The position numbers and the translations under genes were made by a program. Shown in pieces: positions 1-7,585 of a stretch of 57,870 bases of DNA; the first letter of the stretch is position 1, and every line of letters begins with the position of its first letter. A model generated the notes under the pieces. The model saw nothing but the letters and a program-made list of their open reading frames with translations, was not told the origin of the DNA and did no database searches. The stretch is from Atopobium massiliense (GTDB taxonomy: Bacteria; Actinomycetota; Coriobacteriia; Coriobacteriales; Atopobiaceae), in assembly GCA_900343135.1 (NCBI GenBank), contig OPYK01000011.1, positions 1 to 57,870 on the forward strand. Reading direction: 5' to 3'.

Positions 1-199
1 CTCAAAGACGAGAAAGCATATACCCCGATACATATGGAAACGCTGTGGTGTGGTCAGAACTACATCACAGCGATCCTTATCCTTATACAACAGAATAACT
101 TATTTACACACTTTTTGTCCTATAGCTCTCATGTTGGTAGCAGCATGACGCTTAAGTTCAAAGTTCAAAATGCTGTGTTACTGGCAGACGCGTGTGCTG
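1..199. other. Left-edge non-coding stretch downstream of the aldo/keto reductase
   Basis: No convincing gene is seen here; short open frames lack a ribosome site and family resemblance. An imperfect inverted repeat at 41-72 (CGCTGTGGTG and CATCACAGCG, 12-nt loop, one wobble) has no T-run on either side, so a terminator call is weak. Positions 103-128 carry, in inverted orientation, the GGACAAAAAGTGTGTA motif that also occurs twice at the right edge of the window. Confidence 0.5.
103..128 (-). repeat. Copy 1 of the GGACAAAAAGTGTGTA motif (inverted)
   Basis: Read on the minus strand, 105-128 is GAGCTATA followed by GGACAAAAAGTGTGTA, and it continues to AA at 103-104. The same 24 bases occur on the plus strand at 57744-57767, and an 18-bp core recurs at 57840-57857. 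The copies here and at 57744 match from the GAGCTATA flank through the core. Function is unknown. It could be a protein-binding site or a dispersed intergenic repeat. Confidence 0.75.
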
Positions 200-1060
200 T
201 TACGCAAGTGGTTCATGTTCACAATGGGCAAGCCACTGTGCATCGTCCATAGGATGGCCAATTTTTCCCGTTTTGCTGCTAAGTTCATTAATAGCAGCAA
301 TTTCATCTTTAGTAAGTGTAATGTCAAAGATGCCTGCATTTTCGTACAGGCGCGCGGTGTGCACCGTTTTTGGAATAGGTGCAATACCTCTCGCAATATG
401 CCAGGCAAGGACAATTTGCGTAGGTGTTTTATGATATGTGTGCGCGAGCCTTTGAATAATGGGACTTTCCATAACCTGTGCTTGTGCACGCGCAATAGGG
501 CAGTATGCCACAGGCTGAATGCCGCGCTCTTTAAGGTAGGAAACATACGACACTTCAGGCCACAGCGGATGTACTTCAATTTGATTGCATGCAGGCTGTA
601 CATTGGCTACTGCATCTAATTGGTGCAGATTCTCTTTGGTAAAATTGCTCACCGATATCGTGCGAATAATACCCTGCTCGTGATAGCTTTCGAGCACCTT
701 CCAAGCTTCTAGAGCATGTGTGCCCCACCAGTGCAGGTACATCATGTCGATATAGTCGCAGCGTAAATCGGTAAGAGTGCGCTCGATAGACTGTTTGCAC
801 AAATCGGCTTTAAAGTAGTTTGGCCACACTTTACTTACCAGAAAGATTTCGCTGCGTGGCGTGTTGCTTTGCGCAATAGCAGCTCCAACGTCGGCTTCGT
901 TTTTGTATATCCACGCGGTGTCGATAAGTCGATACCCCATATCAAGTGCTTGGCGCGTAATGTCAAGTTCGCTTCCATGAGCCTTATAGGTGCCAAGGCC
1001 AAGGATAGGCATAGCATATCCGCTTGAAAGTGTAACGGTTGGAATTGATACCGTACTCAT
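200..1060 (-). CDS. Aldo/keto reductase
   Basis: This 286-aa protein is an NAD(P)H-dependent aldo/keto reductase of the 2,5-diketo-gluconate reductase type, a cytosolic TIM-barrel enzyme that reduces aldehydes or ketones. The N-terminus carries the strand and turn MPILGLGTYKAHG. The catalytic tetrad can be followed: Asp in DTAWIYKNE, Tyr in the same motif, Lys in LVSKVWPNYF and His in YLHWWG. SNFTKENL and the late IPKTVHTARL segment fit cofactor binding. I chose the ATG at 1060, preceded by an AAGGGA-like site. An upstream in-frame ATG at 1144 would add 28 residues with no family match. It is transcribed away from the maltodextrin operon, and the 433-bp gap between them holds the LacI-type palindromes. 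Substrate cannot be told from sequence. Confidence 0.9.
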   Translation of the reverse strand: MSTVSIPTVTLSSGYAMPILGLGTYKAHGSELDITRQALDMGYRLIDTAWIYKNEADVGAAIAQSNTPRSEIFLVSKVWPNYFKADLCKQSIERTLTDLRCDYIDMMYLHWWGTHALEAWKVLESYHEQGIIRTISVSNFTKENLHQLDAVANVQPACNQIEVHPLWPEVSYVSYLKERGIQPVAYCPIARAQAQVMESPIIQRLAHTYHKTPTQIVLAWHIARGIAPIPKTVHTARLYENAGIFDITLTKDEIAAINELSSKTGKIGHPMDDAQWLAHCEHEPLA

Positions 1061-1277
1061 GGTAGTCCCTTCGACAATATATACGTGCGCTAAGCAGCCT
1101 GCGTTTATATGCGCATATTCCTGCTGTGTAGTATGATACTCCAATTTTTTTGCATAGCGCGCAGCCGTAGCATTTTTGCATATCGCACCACATAGCGTGC
1201 TGCTCTGTATACCTCTGTTCTTTCCTGTGGCTTGCGTTATGCGTTTCGCAATGCATTACACAATGTAATACACATTG

Positions 1278-1291
1278 TGTAAACGTTTACA
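1278..1291. promoter_or_regulatory. LacI-type operator, distal palindrome
   Basis: TGTAAACGTTTACA is a perfect 14-bp palindrome with the central CG typical of LacI-family operators. The LacI-type regulator at 4748-5761 is the obvious candidate binder (inference). A global regulator of the CcpA kind could also use it. Confidence 0.65.
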
Positions 1292-1347
1292 AACTCGCCG
1301 GTTTACGTGGCAAGAATTATGTATACAAAACACCGATTATGCTTGTA

Positions 1348-1361
1348 ATTTACCGGTAAAT
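1348..1361. promoter_or_regulatory. ATTTACCGGTAAAT palindrome
   Basis: This is a perfect 14-bp palindrome with an ACCGGT centre, midway between the two AACGTT-centred operators. Related CGCCGGT half-sites flank it. It differs from the other two in its core, so it may bind another regulator. No binder can be assigned from this window. Confidence 0.45.
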
Positions 1362-1441
1362 GGTAGCAAAACGCCGGTGAATGACAAAAATGCCAATCTC
1401 GCATCGTTTTGCGAAACAGAGCGGTAACATAGTGATAAAGA

Positions 1442-1457
1442 TTGGAAACGTTTCCAA
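1442..1457. promoter_or_regulatory. LacI-type operator, proximal palindrome
   Basis: TTGGAAACGTTTCCAA is a perfect 16-bp palindrome ending 20 bp before the GGGAGGAG ribosome site (1477-1484) of the binding-protein gene. Its position close to the likely transcription start suggests repression by steric block, relieved by maltodextrin (inference from LacI-family MalR regulators). Confidence 0.7.
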
Positions 1458-1493
1458 ATAATTCAAGCCGTACGGCGGGAGGAGTTGTTAGAG

Positions 1494-2822
1494 ATGTTAA
1501 ATCGTAGGAACTTCGTAAAGGCTGGCCTTGGTTTAGGCGCTACCATGATGGTTGCTGGTTGTTCGAACACACCTGCAGCTGATAAAAAGGGAGAGGCTAA
1601 GGGTCACGTATACTACCTTAACTTTAAGCCTGAACAAGATGAGCAATGGCAAGAAATTGCCCAGCTTTACAAAGACGAAACTGGTGTTGAAGTAACTGTT
1701 AAAACTGCAGCAGCAGGCCAGTATGAATCTACGCTTAAAGCTGAGATGGGCAAGAGCGAATTCCCAACAATGTTCCAGGTAAATGGTCCTGTTGGTCTTG
1801 CTTCTTGGAAAGATTACTGCGCCGACCTCGACGGTAGCGATATCGTCAGCAACTGCACCAATGATTCGTTTAAGCTTACCGGCGACGACGGAAAAATTAA
1901 GGGTGTTGCTTACGTAATTGAGTCGTACGGCATCATCTTTAACAAAGAGTTGCTCGAAAAAGCAGGCCACAAACAAGAAGAAATCAAAGACTTTGCTTCA
2001 CTCGAAAAGGTAGTAAAAGACATTACTGCTAATTCTCAAAAGCTTGGTTTCTCGGCGTTTAACGCAGCTGGTATGGATAAATCTTCCGACTGGCGTTTCA
2101 AGACGCACCTGGCAAACCTTCCTATTTACTATGAATACAAGAAGGACAACATCAAGACCACAAAGGCAATTAAGGGAACGTACCTCGACAATTACCGTAA
2201 GATCTTCGATTTGTACATCAATAACTCAACCACCAATCCTGCGTTGCTTTCTACCGTTACGGCAGATATGTGCACCTCAGAGTTTGTAACCAAGAAGGCT
2301 GTGTTCTACCAGAACGGTACTTGGGAATACGAAAAGGTTGCAGATCTTGGCGAAGATAAACTCGGTATGCTTCCTATTTACATTGGTGTTGACGGCGAAG
2401 ACAAACAAGGTTTGTGCACAGGTTCTGAGAACTACTGGTGTGTAAACAAGAACGCAAAAGAAGAAGACGTTAAAGCTACGCTCGACTTCATGAACTGGTG
2501 CGTAAACTCCGATACTGGTGTTAAATGCCTCTGCGGCGGTAAGGGCGCTATGCCTTCAGGTGGCAACGGCTGCGGCTTTACTATTCCATTTAAGAAGAAT
2601 CTTGAGAGCCAGAACCCATTGGTTAACATTGCTAACAAGTATGTTGCCGACGGTAAAACTCCTGTAGACTGGTGCTTCTCAACCATGCCTTCTGAAGCAT
2701 GGAAGAACGGCGTTGGTTCTGCACTTACCAAATATGCAGCAAACCAAAGCGATGCTACATGGGCAGAAGTTGTTAGCGCATTTGTTGACGGCTGGAAGTC
2801 CGAAGCTGAAAAAGCTAAATAA
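1494..2822 (+). CDS. malE: Maltodextrin ABC transporter substrate-binding lipoprotein
   Basis: This 442-aa extracellular solute-binding protein of family 1 should capture malto-oligosaccharides and deliver them to the two permeases that follow. The N-terminus has a twin-arginine-like run NRRNFVKAG, a short hydrophobic segment and a lipobox VAGC with Cys23 as the lipidated residue. The mature part has the family pattern, for example FPTMFQVNGP, YGIIFNKELLEKAG and FMNWCVNSDTG. The ATG at 1494 lies 9 nt after GGGAGGAG; a TTG at 1485 directly abuts that site and is less likely. Sugar specificity is inferred from the downstream glucanotransferase and phosphorylase. The gene is separated from the first permease by two hairpins, which would allow a higher binding-protein level. 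Confidence 0.9.
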   Translation: MLNRRNFVKAGLGLGATMMVAGCSNTPAADKKGEAKGHVYYLNFKPEQDEQWQEIAQLYKDETGVEVTVKTAAAGQYESTLKAEMGKSEFPTMFQVNGPVGLASWKDYCADLDGSDIVSNCTNDSFKLTGDDGKIKGVAYVIESYGIIFNKELLEKAGHKQEEIKDFASLEKVVKDITANSQKLGFSAFNAAGMDKSSDWRFKTHLANLPIYYEYKKDNIKTTKAIKGTYLDNYRKIFDLYINNSTTNPALLSTVTADMCTSEFVTKKAVFYQNGTWEYEKVADLGEDKLGMLPIYIGVDGEDKQGLCTGSENYWCVNKNAKEEDVKATLDFMNWCVNSDTGVKCLCGGKGAMPSGGNGCGFTIPFKKNLESQNPLVNIANKYVADGKTPVDWCFSTMPSEAWKNGVGSALTKYAANQSDATWAEVVSAFVDGWKSEAEKAK

Positions 2823-2832
2823 CATATAACGC

Positions 2833-2889
2833 CATGTGCCGCACACTGCTTGTGCAGCTTGTATTGTTGGGCTGCACAAGCGGCACATG
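2833..2889 (+). other. Large intercistronic hairpin after malE
   Basis: CATGTGCCGC...CTTGTGCAGC at 2833-2858 pairs with GCTGCACAAGCGGCACATG at 2871-2889, giving two 10-bp or near-10-bp helices with a bulge of about 7 nt on the left arm. No T-run follows. It is better read as an mRNA-stabilising or partly terminating element in the malE-malF gap than as a full terminator. Confidence 0.6.
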
Positions 2890-2900
2890 AGTTCTACGAA

Positions 2901-2930
2901 TGCGGAAGAGCCACATGGTGCTTTTCCGCA
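2901..2930 (+). other. Second intercistronic hairpin between malE and malF
   Basis: TGCGGAAGAGC pairs with GCTTTTCCGCA (11 bp, one G-U) around an 8-nt loop. TTATAG follows, so there is no proper U-tract. With the preceding hairpin it probably limits read-through into the permease genes or protects the malE 3' end (inference). Confidence 0.55.
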
Positions 2931-3016
2931 TTATAGTAACGCAAAACACGCTGTGTCAAGCTGCATATGATACTCATTTGAGCATTAAAACTTAAGGTAA
3001 AAGGAGGTTTGTGTAA

Positions 3017-3859
3017 ATGGAGAAATCGATTAAGAAGTATTGGGCCATTTTCTTAATTCCAACCCTCGGATCGTTTGCCATTGGTTTTGTTATCCCATTT
3101 ATTATGGGTTTATGGCTTTCCCTGTGTGATTTCACCACCGTAACCGACGCAACTTTTGTTGGTTTTCAAAACTATGTTGCTGCGTTTAGCGACAATATGT
3201 TCCAACATGCGTTTTGGTACACCGCTGCATTTAGTGTCGTTTCGGTTGTGGTTATAAATGTTATTGCTTTTGCTATTGCATTAGCGCTTACCAACAAATT
3301 GCGTGGTACAAACCTTTTCCGTACGGCATTCTTTATGCCTAACCTTATTGGTGGTATCGTCCTCGGTTACATTTGGCAGCTTATCTTTAACGGTATTTTG
3401 CAACAGTACACACAAACCATTACGCTCAACGAGTGGTATGGCTTTGTTGGCTTGGTAATTTTGGTATCCTGGCAGCAAATTGGTTACATGATGATTATTT
3501 ATGTTGCTGGCTTGCAATCAATTCCAACCGACGTGCTCGAAGCTGCGCAAATCGACGGAGCCGACGCGTGGAAGCGTTTGTGGGACGTAACAATTCCAAT
3601 GATGATGCCTTCCATTACGATTTGCTTGTTCTTGTCGGTAACAAACGGTTTTAAACTCTTCGACCAGAACCTCTCGCTTACCGCCGGTGAACCTGCGCAC
3701 ATGTCTGAGATGCTCGCACTCAACATTTACGATACGTTCTATGGCCGTGCGGGGTGGGAAGGCGTTGGCCAGGCAAAGGCTGTGGTCTTCTTTATCATCG
3801 TTACCATCCTTGGTCTTATCCAGCTGAATATTACGCGTAAACGGGAGGTGCAACAATAA
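3017..3859 (+). CDS. malF: Maltodextrin ABC transporter permease, MalF type
   Basis: This 280-aa inner-membrane permease has about six hydrophobic segments, beginning near residues 8-32. The cytoplasmic EAA loop that docks on the ATPase is clear: EAAQIDGADAWKRLWDVTIP in the second half. The size matches the short Gram-positive MalF/MsmF type, without the large periplasmic loop of the enterobacterial protein. AGGAGG at 3003-3007 precedes the ATG. Its TAA overlaps the next ATG by one base, so the two permeases are translationally coupled. Confidence 0.9.
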   Translation: MEKSIKKYWAIFLIPTLGSFAIGFVIPFIMGLWLSLCDFTTVTDATFVGFQNYVAAFSDNMFQHAFWYTAAFSVVSVVVINVIAFAIALALTNKLRGTNLFRTAFFMPNLIGGIVLGYIWQLIFNGILQQYTQTITLNEWYGFVGLVILVSWQQIGYMMIIYVAGLQSIPTDVLEAAQIDGADAWKRLWDVTIPMMMPSITICLFLSVTNGFKLFDQNLSLTAGEPAHMSEMLALNIYDTFYGRAGWEGVGQAKAVVFFIIVTILGLIQLNITRKREVQQ

Positions 3860-4698
3860 TGCAACAAACAAGAAAGCTCCTATCGACACTTGGCACCGTT
3901 GTGTTTAGTATCCTGAGCGTCATTTGGTTGTGCCCTATCTTCGTTGTTATTATGGACTCATTCAAAAAGCGCGACTACATTCAACAAGCGCCGTTTGAGT
4001 TGCTTACCAACGATACGTTTGCCCAGTTTGCAAACTATATTGCTGCTCTTCGCAAATACCACCTGCTTGAATCGGTAGGCTGGACGGTATTTATTACCAT
4101 TGGCTCTGTTATCGTTATTCTTGTGTGCACCTCTATGTGCGCATGGTTTATTACGCGTGTTAAAAGCAGAGTGTCGCGTTTCATTTACCTGCTATGCGTA
4201 TTCTCAATGGTTGTTCCATTCCAAATGGTTATGTTTACGCTTTCGCTTACCGCCGACCGTCTGCATCTTAATACGCCGTGGGGCATCATTATCGTGTACC
4301 TTGGTTTCGGCGCTGGTCTTGCTGTGTTTATGTTCTGCGGCTTTGTTAAGAGTATTCCTATCGAAATTGAAGAAGCTGCACTTATCGACGGAGCAAGTCC
4401 ACTTCGCGCGTTCTTTAGCATTGTGCTTCCCATCATGAAACCAACGTACATCTCAGTTGGTATTCTCGAAACGATGTGGATTTGGAACGACTTTTTGCTT
4501 CCATACCTGGTGCTCGACACCAACAAATACAAAACCATTTCTATCGTTATCCAGTTTATGAAGGGTAGTTATGGTCGTATTGATATGGGTGCCATTATGG
4601 CAGCGCTCGTTCTTGCTGTTATCCCCGTTATCGTGTTTTACCTGGCAGCGCAAAAGTACATTGTTAAAGGTGTTGCTGCTGGTGCTGTTAAGGGCTAA
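3859..4698 (+). CDS. malG: Maltodextrin ABC transporter permease, MalG type
   Basis: This 279-aa second permease half is the partner of the preceding protein. About six membrane segments are visible, the first in the stretch following TLGTVVFSILSVIWLCPIF. The EAA loop reads EEAALIDGASPLRAFFSIVL. The ATG shares its A with the TAA of malF. A short gap leads to the regulator gene. The ATPase for the pair is probably the MsmK-type protein encoded at 10003-11184. Confidence 0.9.
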   Translation: MQQTRKLLSTLGTVVFSILSVIWLCPIFVVIMDSFKKRDYIQQAPFELLTNDTFAQFANYIAALRKYHLLESVGWTVFITIGSVIVILVCTSMCAWFITRVKSRVSRFIYLLCVFSMVVPFQMVMFTLSLTADRLHLNTPWGIIIVYLGFGAGLAVFMFCGFVKSIPIEIEEAALIDGASPLRAFFSIVLPIMKPTYISVGILETMWIWNDFLLPYLVLDTNKYKTISIVIQFMKGSYGRIDMGAIMAALVLAVIPVIVFYLAAQKYIVKGVAAGAVKG

Positions 4699-4747
4699 TG
4701 GCTTTATGAGTTTGAGTATGTAGCTGGCGTGAAAGGAGCGTGAAACC

Positions 4748-5761
4748 ATGAACATCAAAGATATAGCAAATCTTTCTGGCTATAGTGTTGCAACGGTTTC
4801 ACGCGTCCTTAACGGGCACACGAATGTATCTGCCAGCGCACATGACAAAATCATGAGCGTTGTAAACCAATACAATTTTGAGCCTAATGCCAATGCACGC
4901 GAACTTAAGCGCAACGAAAAAGACCCAATCGCCGTTATCGTAAAAGGCCGCAACAACCTGCTTTTTGCCGACATTATTGAGATTATTCATACAACGCTCG
5001 ATGCTATTGGCGAAGAAGTGTATGTTGCTTATTTAGATGAAGACGAAAACGAGGTGCGGTTTGCGCTTCGCCATCAAATGGCATCCAATCCGCGCGGTAT
5101 TCTGTTTTTGGGCGGAGAGCTCGAATACTTTAAGCAGTATTTTGGCATGATTGCATGTCCGTGTGTGCTTATTACCAACTCAACTACGTCACTGTCGTTT
5201 CCCAATTTATCCTGCGTTCTAACTAACGATGAGCAGGCGTCGTTTGATATTGTAAACGAAATTATTAAAGCGGGTCACCAGTCGATTGGCATTGTAGGCG
5301 GTAACCTCTCACAAGGTCAAATAAGTGCAAGGCGTCTTTCGGGCGCAATTAGATGTATGGCGTGCCACAATATTGGCTTTAACATACATACGCACTACGA
5401 GCCGTCGCGGTTTTCGATGCAGGAAGGCTATGATGCTTTTAAGCGGCTGATTGCTCGCACACCCGATATTACCGCTGTGTATGCACTGGGCGACGTTATT
5501 GCTATTGGCGCTATGCGTGCGGCCATTGATAGCGGCTATTCGCTTCCTTGCGATATGTCGTTTGCAAGTTTTGACGGCATTCAAGGTGCGCGTTTTTGCG
5601 TGCCTCGGCTTACAACGGTGCGACAAGACAGTACATTGCTTGCTCAATATGGAGTAAGTACGCTCCTTAAAATGATGAGCACAGCTGAGCCACTTCCGGT
5701 GTGCTGCATTGTACCGCACGTTATTCAGCAAGGAGAAAGTATCATCAAGCCGCGCACGTAG
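4748..5761 (+). CDS. LacI-family transcriptional regulator of the maltodextrin locus
   Basis: This 337-aa protein begins with a canonical LacI helix-turn-helix and hinge: MNIKDIANLSGYSVATVSRV followed by LNGHTNVS. The periplasmic-binding-protein-like effector domain follows, with FDIVNEIIKAGHQSIGIVGG and DITAVYALGDVIAIGAMRA typical of the family. AAAGGAG precedes the ATG by a normal distance. Placement inside the operon and the AACGTT-centred palindromes upstream of malE suggest autoregulation and a maltodextrin or maltose effector (inference). The last residues GESIIKPRT match the usual C-terminus of the family. Confidence 0.88.
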   Translation: MNIKDIANLSGYSVATVSRVLNGHTNVSASAHDKIMSVVNQYNFEPNANARELKRNEKDPIAVIVKGRNNLLFADIIEIIHTTLDAIGEEVYVAYLDEDENEVRFALRHQMASNPRGILFLGGELEYFKQYFGMIACPCVLITNSTTSLSFPNLSCVLTNDEQASFDIVNEIIKAGHQSIGIVGGNLSQGQISARRLSGAIRCMACHNIGFNIHTHYEPSRFSMQEGYDAFKRLIARTPDITAVYALGDVIAIGAMRAAIDSGYSLPCDMSFASFDGIQGARFCVPRLTTVRQDSTLLAQYGVSTLLKMMSTAEPLPVCCIVPHVIQQGESIIKPRT

Positions 5762-5806
5762 GCTTGGCGTGTCTATACGTTGTAGATTGTGAAAGGATTT
5801 ACGATT

Positions 5807-7348
5807 ATGCGTTCTGCAGGTGTTTTGCTTCCCATTTTTTCACTTCCATCGCCCTATGGTATAGGCACCTTAGGTAAAGCGGCTTATGAATTTGTCGACT
5901 TTTTGCATGATGCAAAGCAAACCTACTGGCAGGTGTTGCCACTGGGGCCTACAAGTTACGGCGATTCGCCCTATCAGGCGTTTTCTACCTTTGCAGCAAA
6001 TCCTTACTTTATTGACCTTGATAGATTAGTTGAAGAAGGCTTGCTTACCTACGACGAAGTGCACGCGCACAACTGGGGTAGCGATCCTTCCAAAATAGAT
6101 TATGGCCTGTTGTATAACACCCGTTTTGAGGTGCTATCACACGCCGCTGACCGTCTTATTGCACAAGACGACGAAGCATTTCATGCCTTCTGTACTGCGC
6201 AAAGAGCATGGCTTGATGACTATAGCCTGTTCATGTCACTTAAAAACAAATTTGGCGGAAAAAGTTGGCAAAAATGGCCAGAGGAATTGCGCTTAAGAAA
6301 GCCACAAGCACTCGCTCAAGCAACCGAAGAACTTGCACCCCAAATGATGTTTTGGAAAGCACTTCAGTATTTCTTTGATTGCCAGTGGAGCGCGCTTAAG
6401 GTGTACGCCAATGCAAAAGATGTAAAAATTATTGGTGACGTTCCCATTTATGTTGCTGAAGATTCGGTTGATGTGTGGAGTCATCCGGAGCTCTTTCAAC
6501 TTGATGCAAACAATCGCCCAACTGAGGTTGCGGGTTGCCCGCCTGATGGTTTTTCTGCGACGGGTCAGCTGTGGGGTAACCCGCTCTTTAACTGGGACGC
6601 TATGAAATATAACGGCTATGCATGGTGGATGGAGCGCATTCGTGCGCAGTTTAAGCATTTTGATGTGCTGCGTATCGACCACTTCCGCGGATTTGATTCA
6701 TACTATGCAATTCCGTTTGGCGCTACAACTGCTATTAATGGTAGATGGCGCAAAGGCCCAGGCAAAGATTTCTTTGACACACTTAACAAAACACTAGGTC
6801 ACAAGCCCATTATTGCCGAAGACCTTGGTTTTCTTACTCAATCGGTATTTGATTTACTTGCGTATTGTCAATATCCTGGCATGAAGGTGCTAGAATTTGG
6901 TTTTGATTCGCGTGACGAAGGTGGTCGTACGTATCAACCACATCGTTACACGCCGCATTGTGTTGCGTATGTTGGAACGCACGATAATAGCACTGCAAAG
7001 GGTTGGCTCGAATCGGTAAACCCTGATGATGCTGCGTACGCCCGTGACTATCTGCACATTGTTCCGCAAGAAGCTGCTAATACCAATGGCTATGAAACTG
7101 AGCTTGCTTCCTGGACAATGATGCGTGCAATTTGGCAAAGTTGTGCCGATACTGCTATTGTACAAATGCAAGATATTCTTAATCTGGGCGACGAAGCGCG
7201 TATTAACGTTCCGTCAACGCTCGGTTCTAACTGGTGCTGGCGTATGCAACCTCAGGTAGACTTGCATGCAGTGGCACCACGCCTCGCGCAGGCAATGCAG
7301 CTGTATGAGAGGGTGCCGCAAACACAAGAGCGTTGCAACTGCGCATAA
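5807..7348 (+). CDS. malQ: 4-alpha-glucanotransferase (amylomaltase)
   Basis: This 513-aa GH77 enzyme transfers alpha-1,4-glucan segments between malto-oligosaccharides in the cytoplasm, releasing glucose and making longer chains for the phosphorylase. Family blocks are present: SYGDSPYQAFSTFAANPYFI near the start, IIGDVPIYVAEDSVDVW, the nucleophile Asp in LRIDHFRGFDSYY, the general acid Glu in IIAEDLG and the His-Asp pair in YVGTHDNST. The length equals the bacterial amylomaltase norm. The ATG at 5807 is preceded by AAAGGA with 9-nt spacing; a GTG at 5789 lies upstream of that site and is not used in my view. Confidence 0.95.
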   Translation: MRSAGVLLPIFSLPSPYGIGTLGKAAYEFVDFLHDAKQTYWQVLPLGPTSYGDSPYQAFSTFAANPYFIDLDRLVEEGLLTYDEVHAHNWGSDPSKIDYGLLYNTRFEVLSHAADRLIAQDDEAFHAFCTAQRAWLDDYSLFMSLKNKFGGKSWQKWPEELRLRKPQALAQATEELAPQMMFWKALQYFFDCQWSALKVYANAKDVKIIGDVPIYVAEDSVDVWSHPELFQLDANNRPTEVAGCPPDGFSATGQLWGNPLFNWDAMKYNGYAWWMERIRAQFKHFDVLRIDHFRGFDSYYAIPFGATTAINGRWRKGPGKDFFDTLNKTLGHKPIIAEDLGFLTQSVFDLLAYCQYPGMKVLEFGFDSRDEGGRTYQPHRYTPHCVAYVGTHDNSTAKGWLESVNPDDAAYARDYLHIVPQEAANTNGYETELASWTMMRAIWQSCADTAIVQMQDILNLGDEARINVPSTLGSNWCWRMQPQVDLHAVAPRLAQAMQLYERVPQTQERCNCA

Positions 7349-7352
7349 AGCA

Positions 7353-7374
7353 GCAACGTTTGAGCAACGTTTGA
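7353..7374 (+). repeat. 11-bp tandem duplication GCAACGTTTGA x2
   Basis: Two exact copies of GCAACGTTTGA abut at 7353-7363 and 7364-7374, just after the malQ stop. Nothing else is recognisable here and the function is unknown. Confidence 0.6.
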
Positions 7375-7491
7375 GCTATGTGCATGAGGCAATGCGCATA
7401 AGCCAACGCACGCTGCACCTGCGCTTTAGCACAATCACGGCTTGCGTGCGCGTGTGCTGTGCGGTGTGTACGCCGCGCATGCACGCAAGCT

Positions 7492-7512
7492 CCAAAGATT
7501 GCCAATCTTTGG
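7492..7512 (+). other. Perfect 9-bp hairpin in the malQ-glgP gap
   Basis: CCAAAGATT and AATCTTTGG pair perfectly around a 3-nt GCC loop. A U-tract is missing, so it may be an attenuating or stabilising element rather than an intrinsic terminator. The rest of the 237-bp gap (7349-7585) has no gene. Confidence 0.5.
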
Positions 7513-7585
7513 CATGTGTATGGTAGTGTACTATATACGCATGCGATGAGCTGTTTTATCCACCTTACAAGGAGGTACTATCTTA

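Larger units (their letters stand above)
1061..1493. other. Divergent control region between the reductase and the maltodextrin operon
   Basis: This 433-bp gap has no gene. It holds three perfect palindromes: TGTAAACGTTTACA at 1278-1291, ATTTACCGGTAAAT at 1348-1361 and TTGGAAACGTTTCCAA at 1442-1457. Two further CGCCGGT segments flank the middle palindrome (about 1296-1302 and 1372-1378). A TTGCGA at 1409-1414 could be a -35 box, but I see no convincing -10 at 17 bp. Confidence 0.7.

Noticed and set aside
34-252. Small gene at the left edge
   Set aside because: No ribosome site; it overlaps the 3' end of the aldo/keto reductase and the inverted motif copy.
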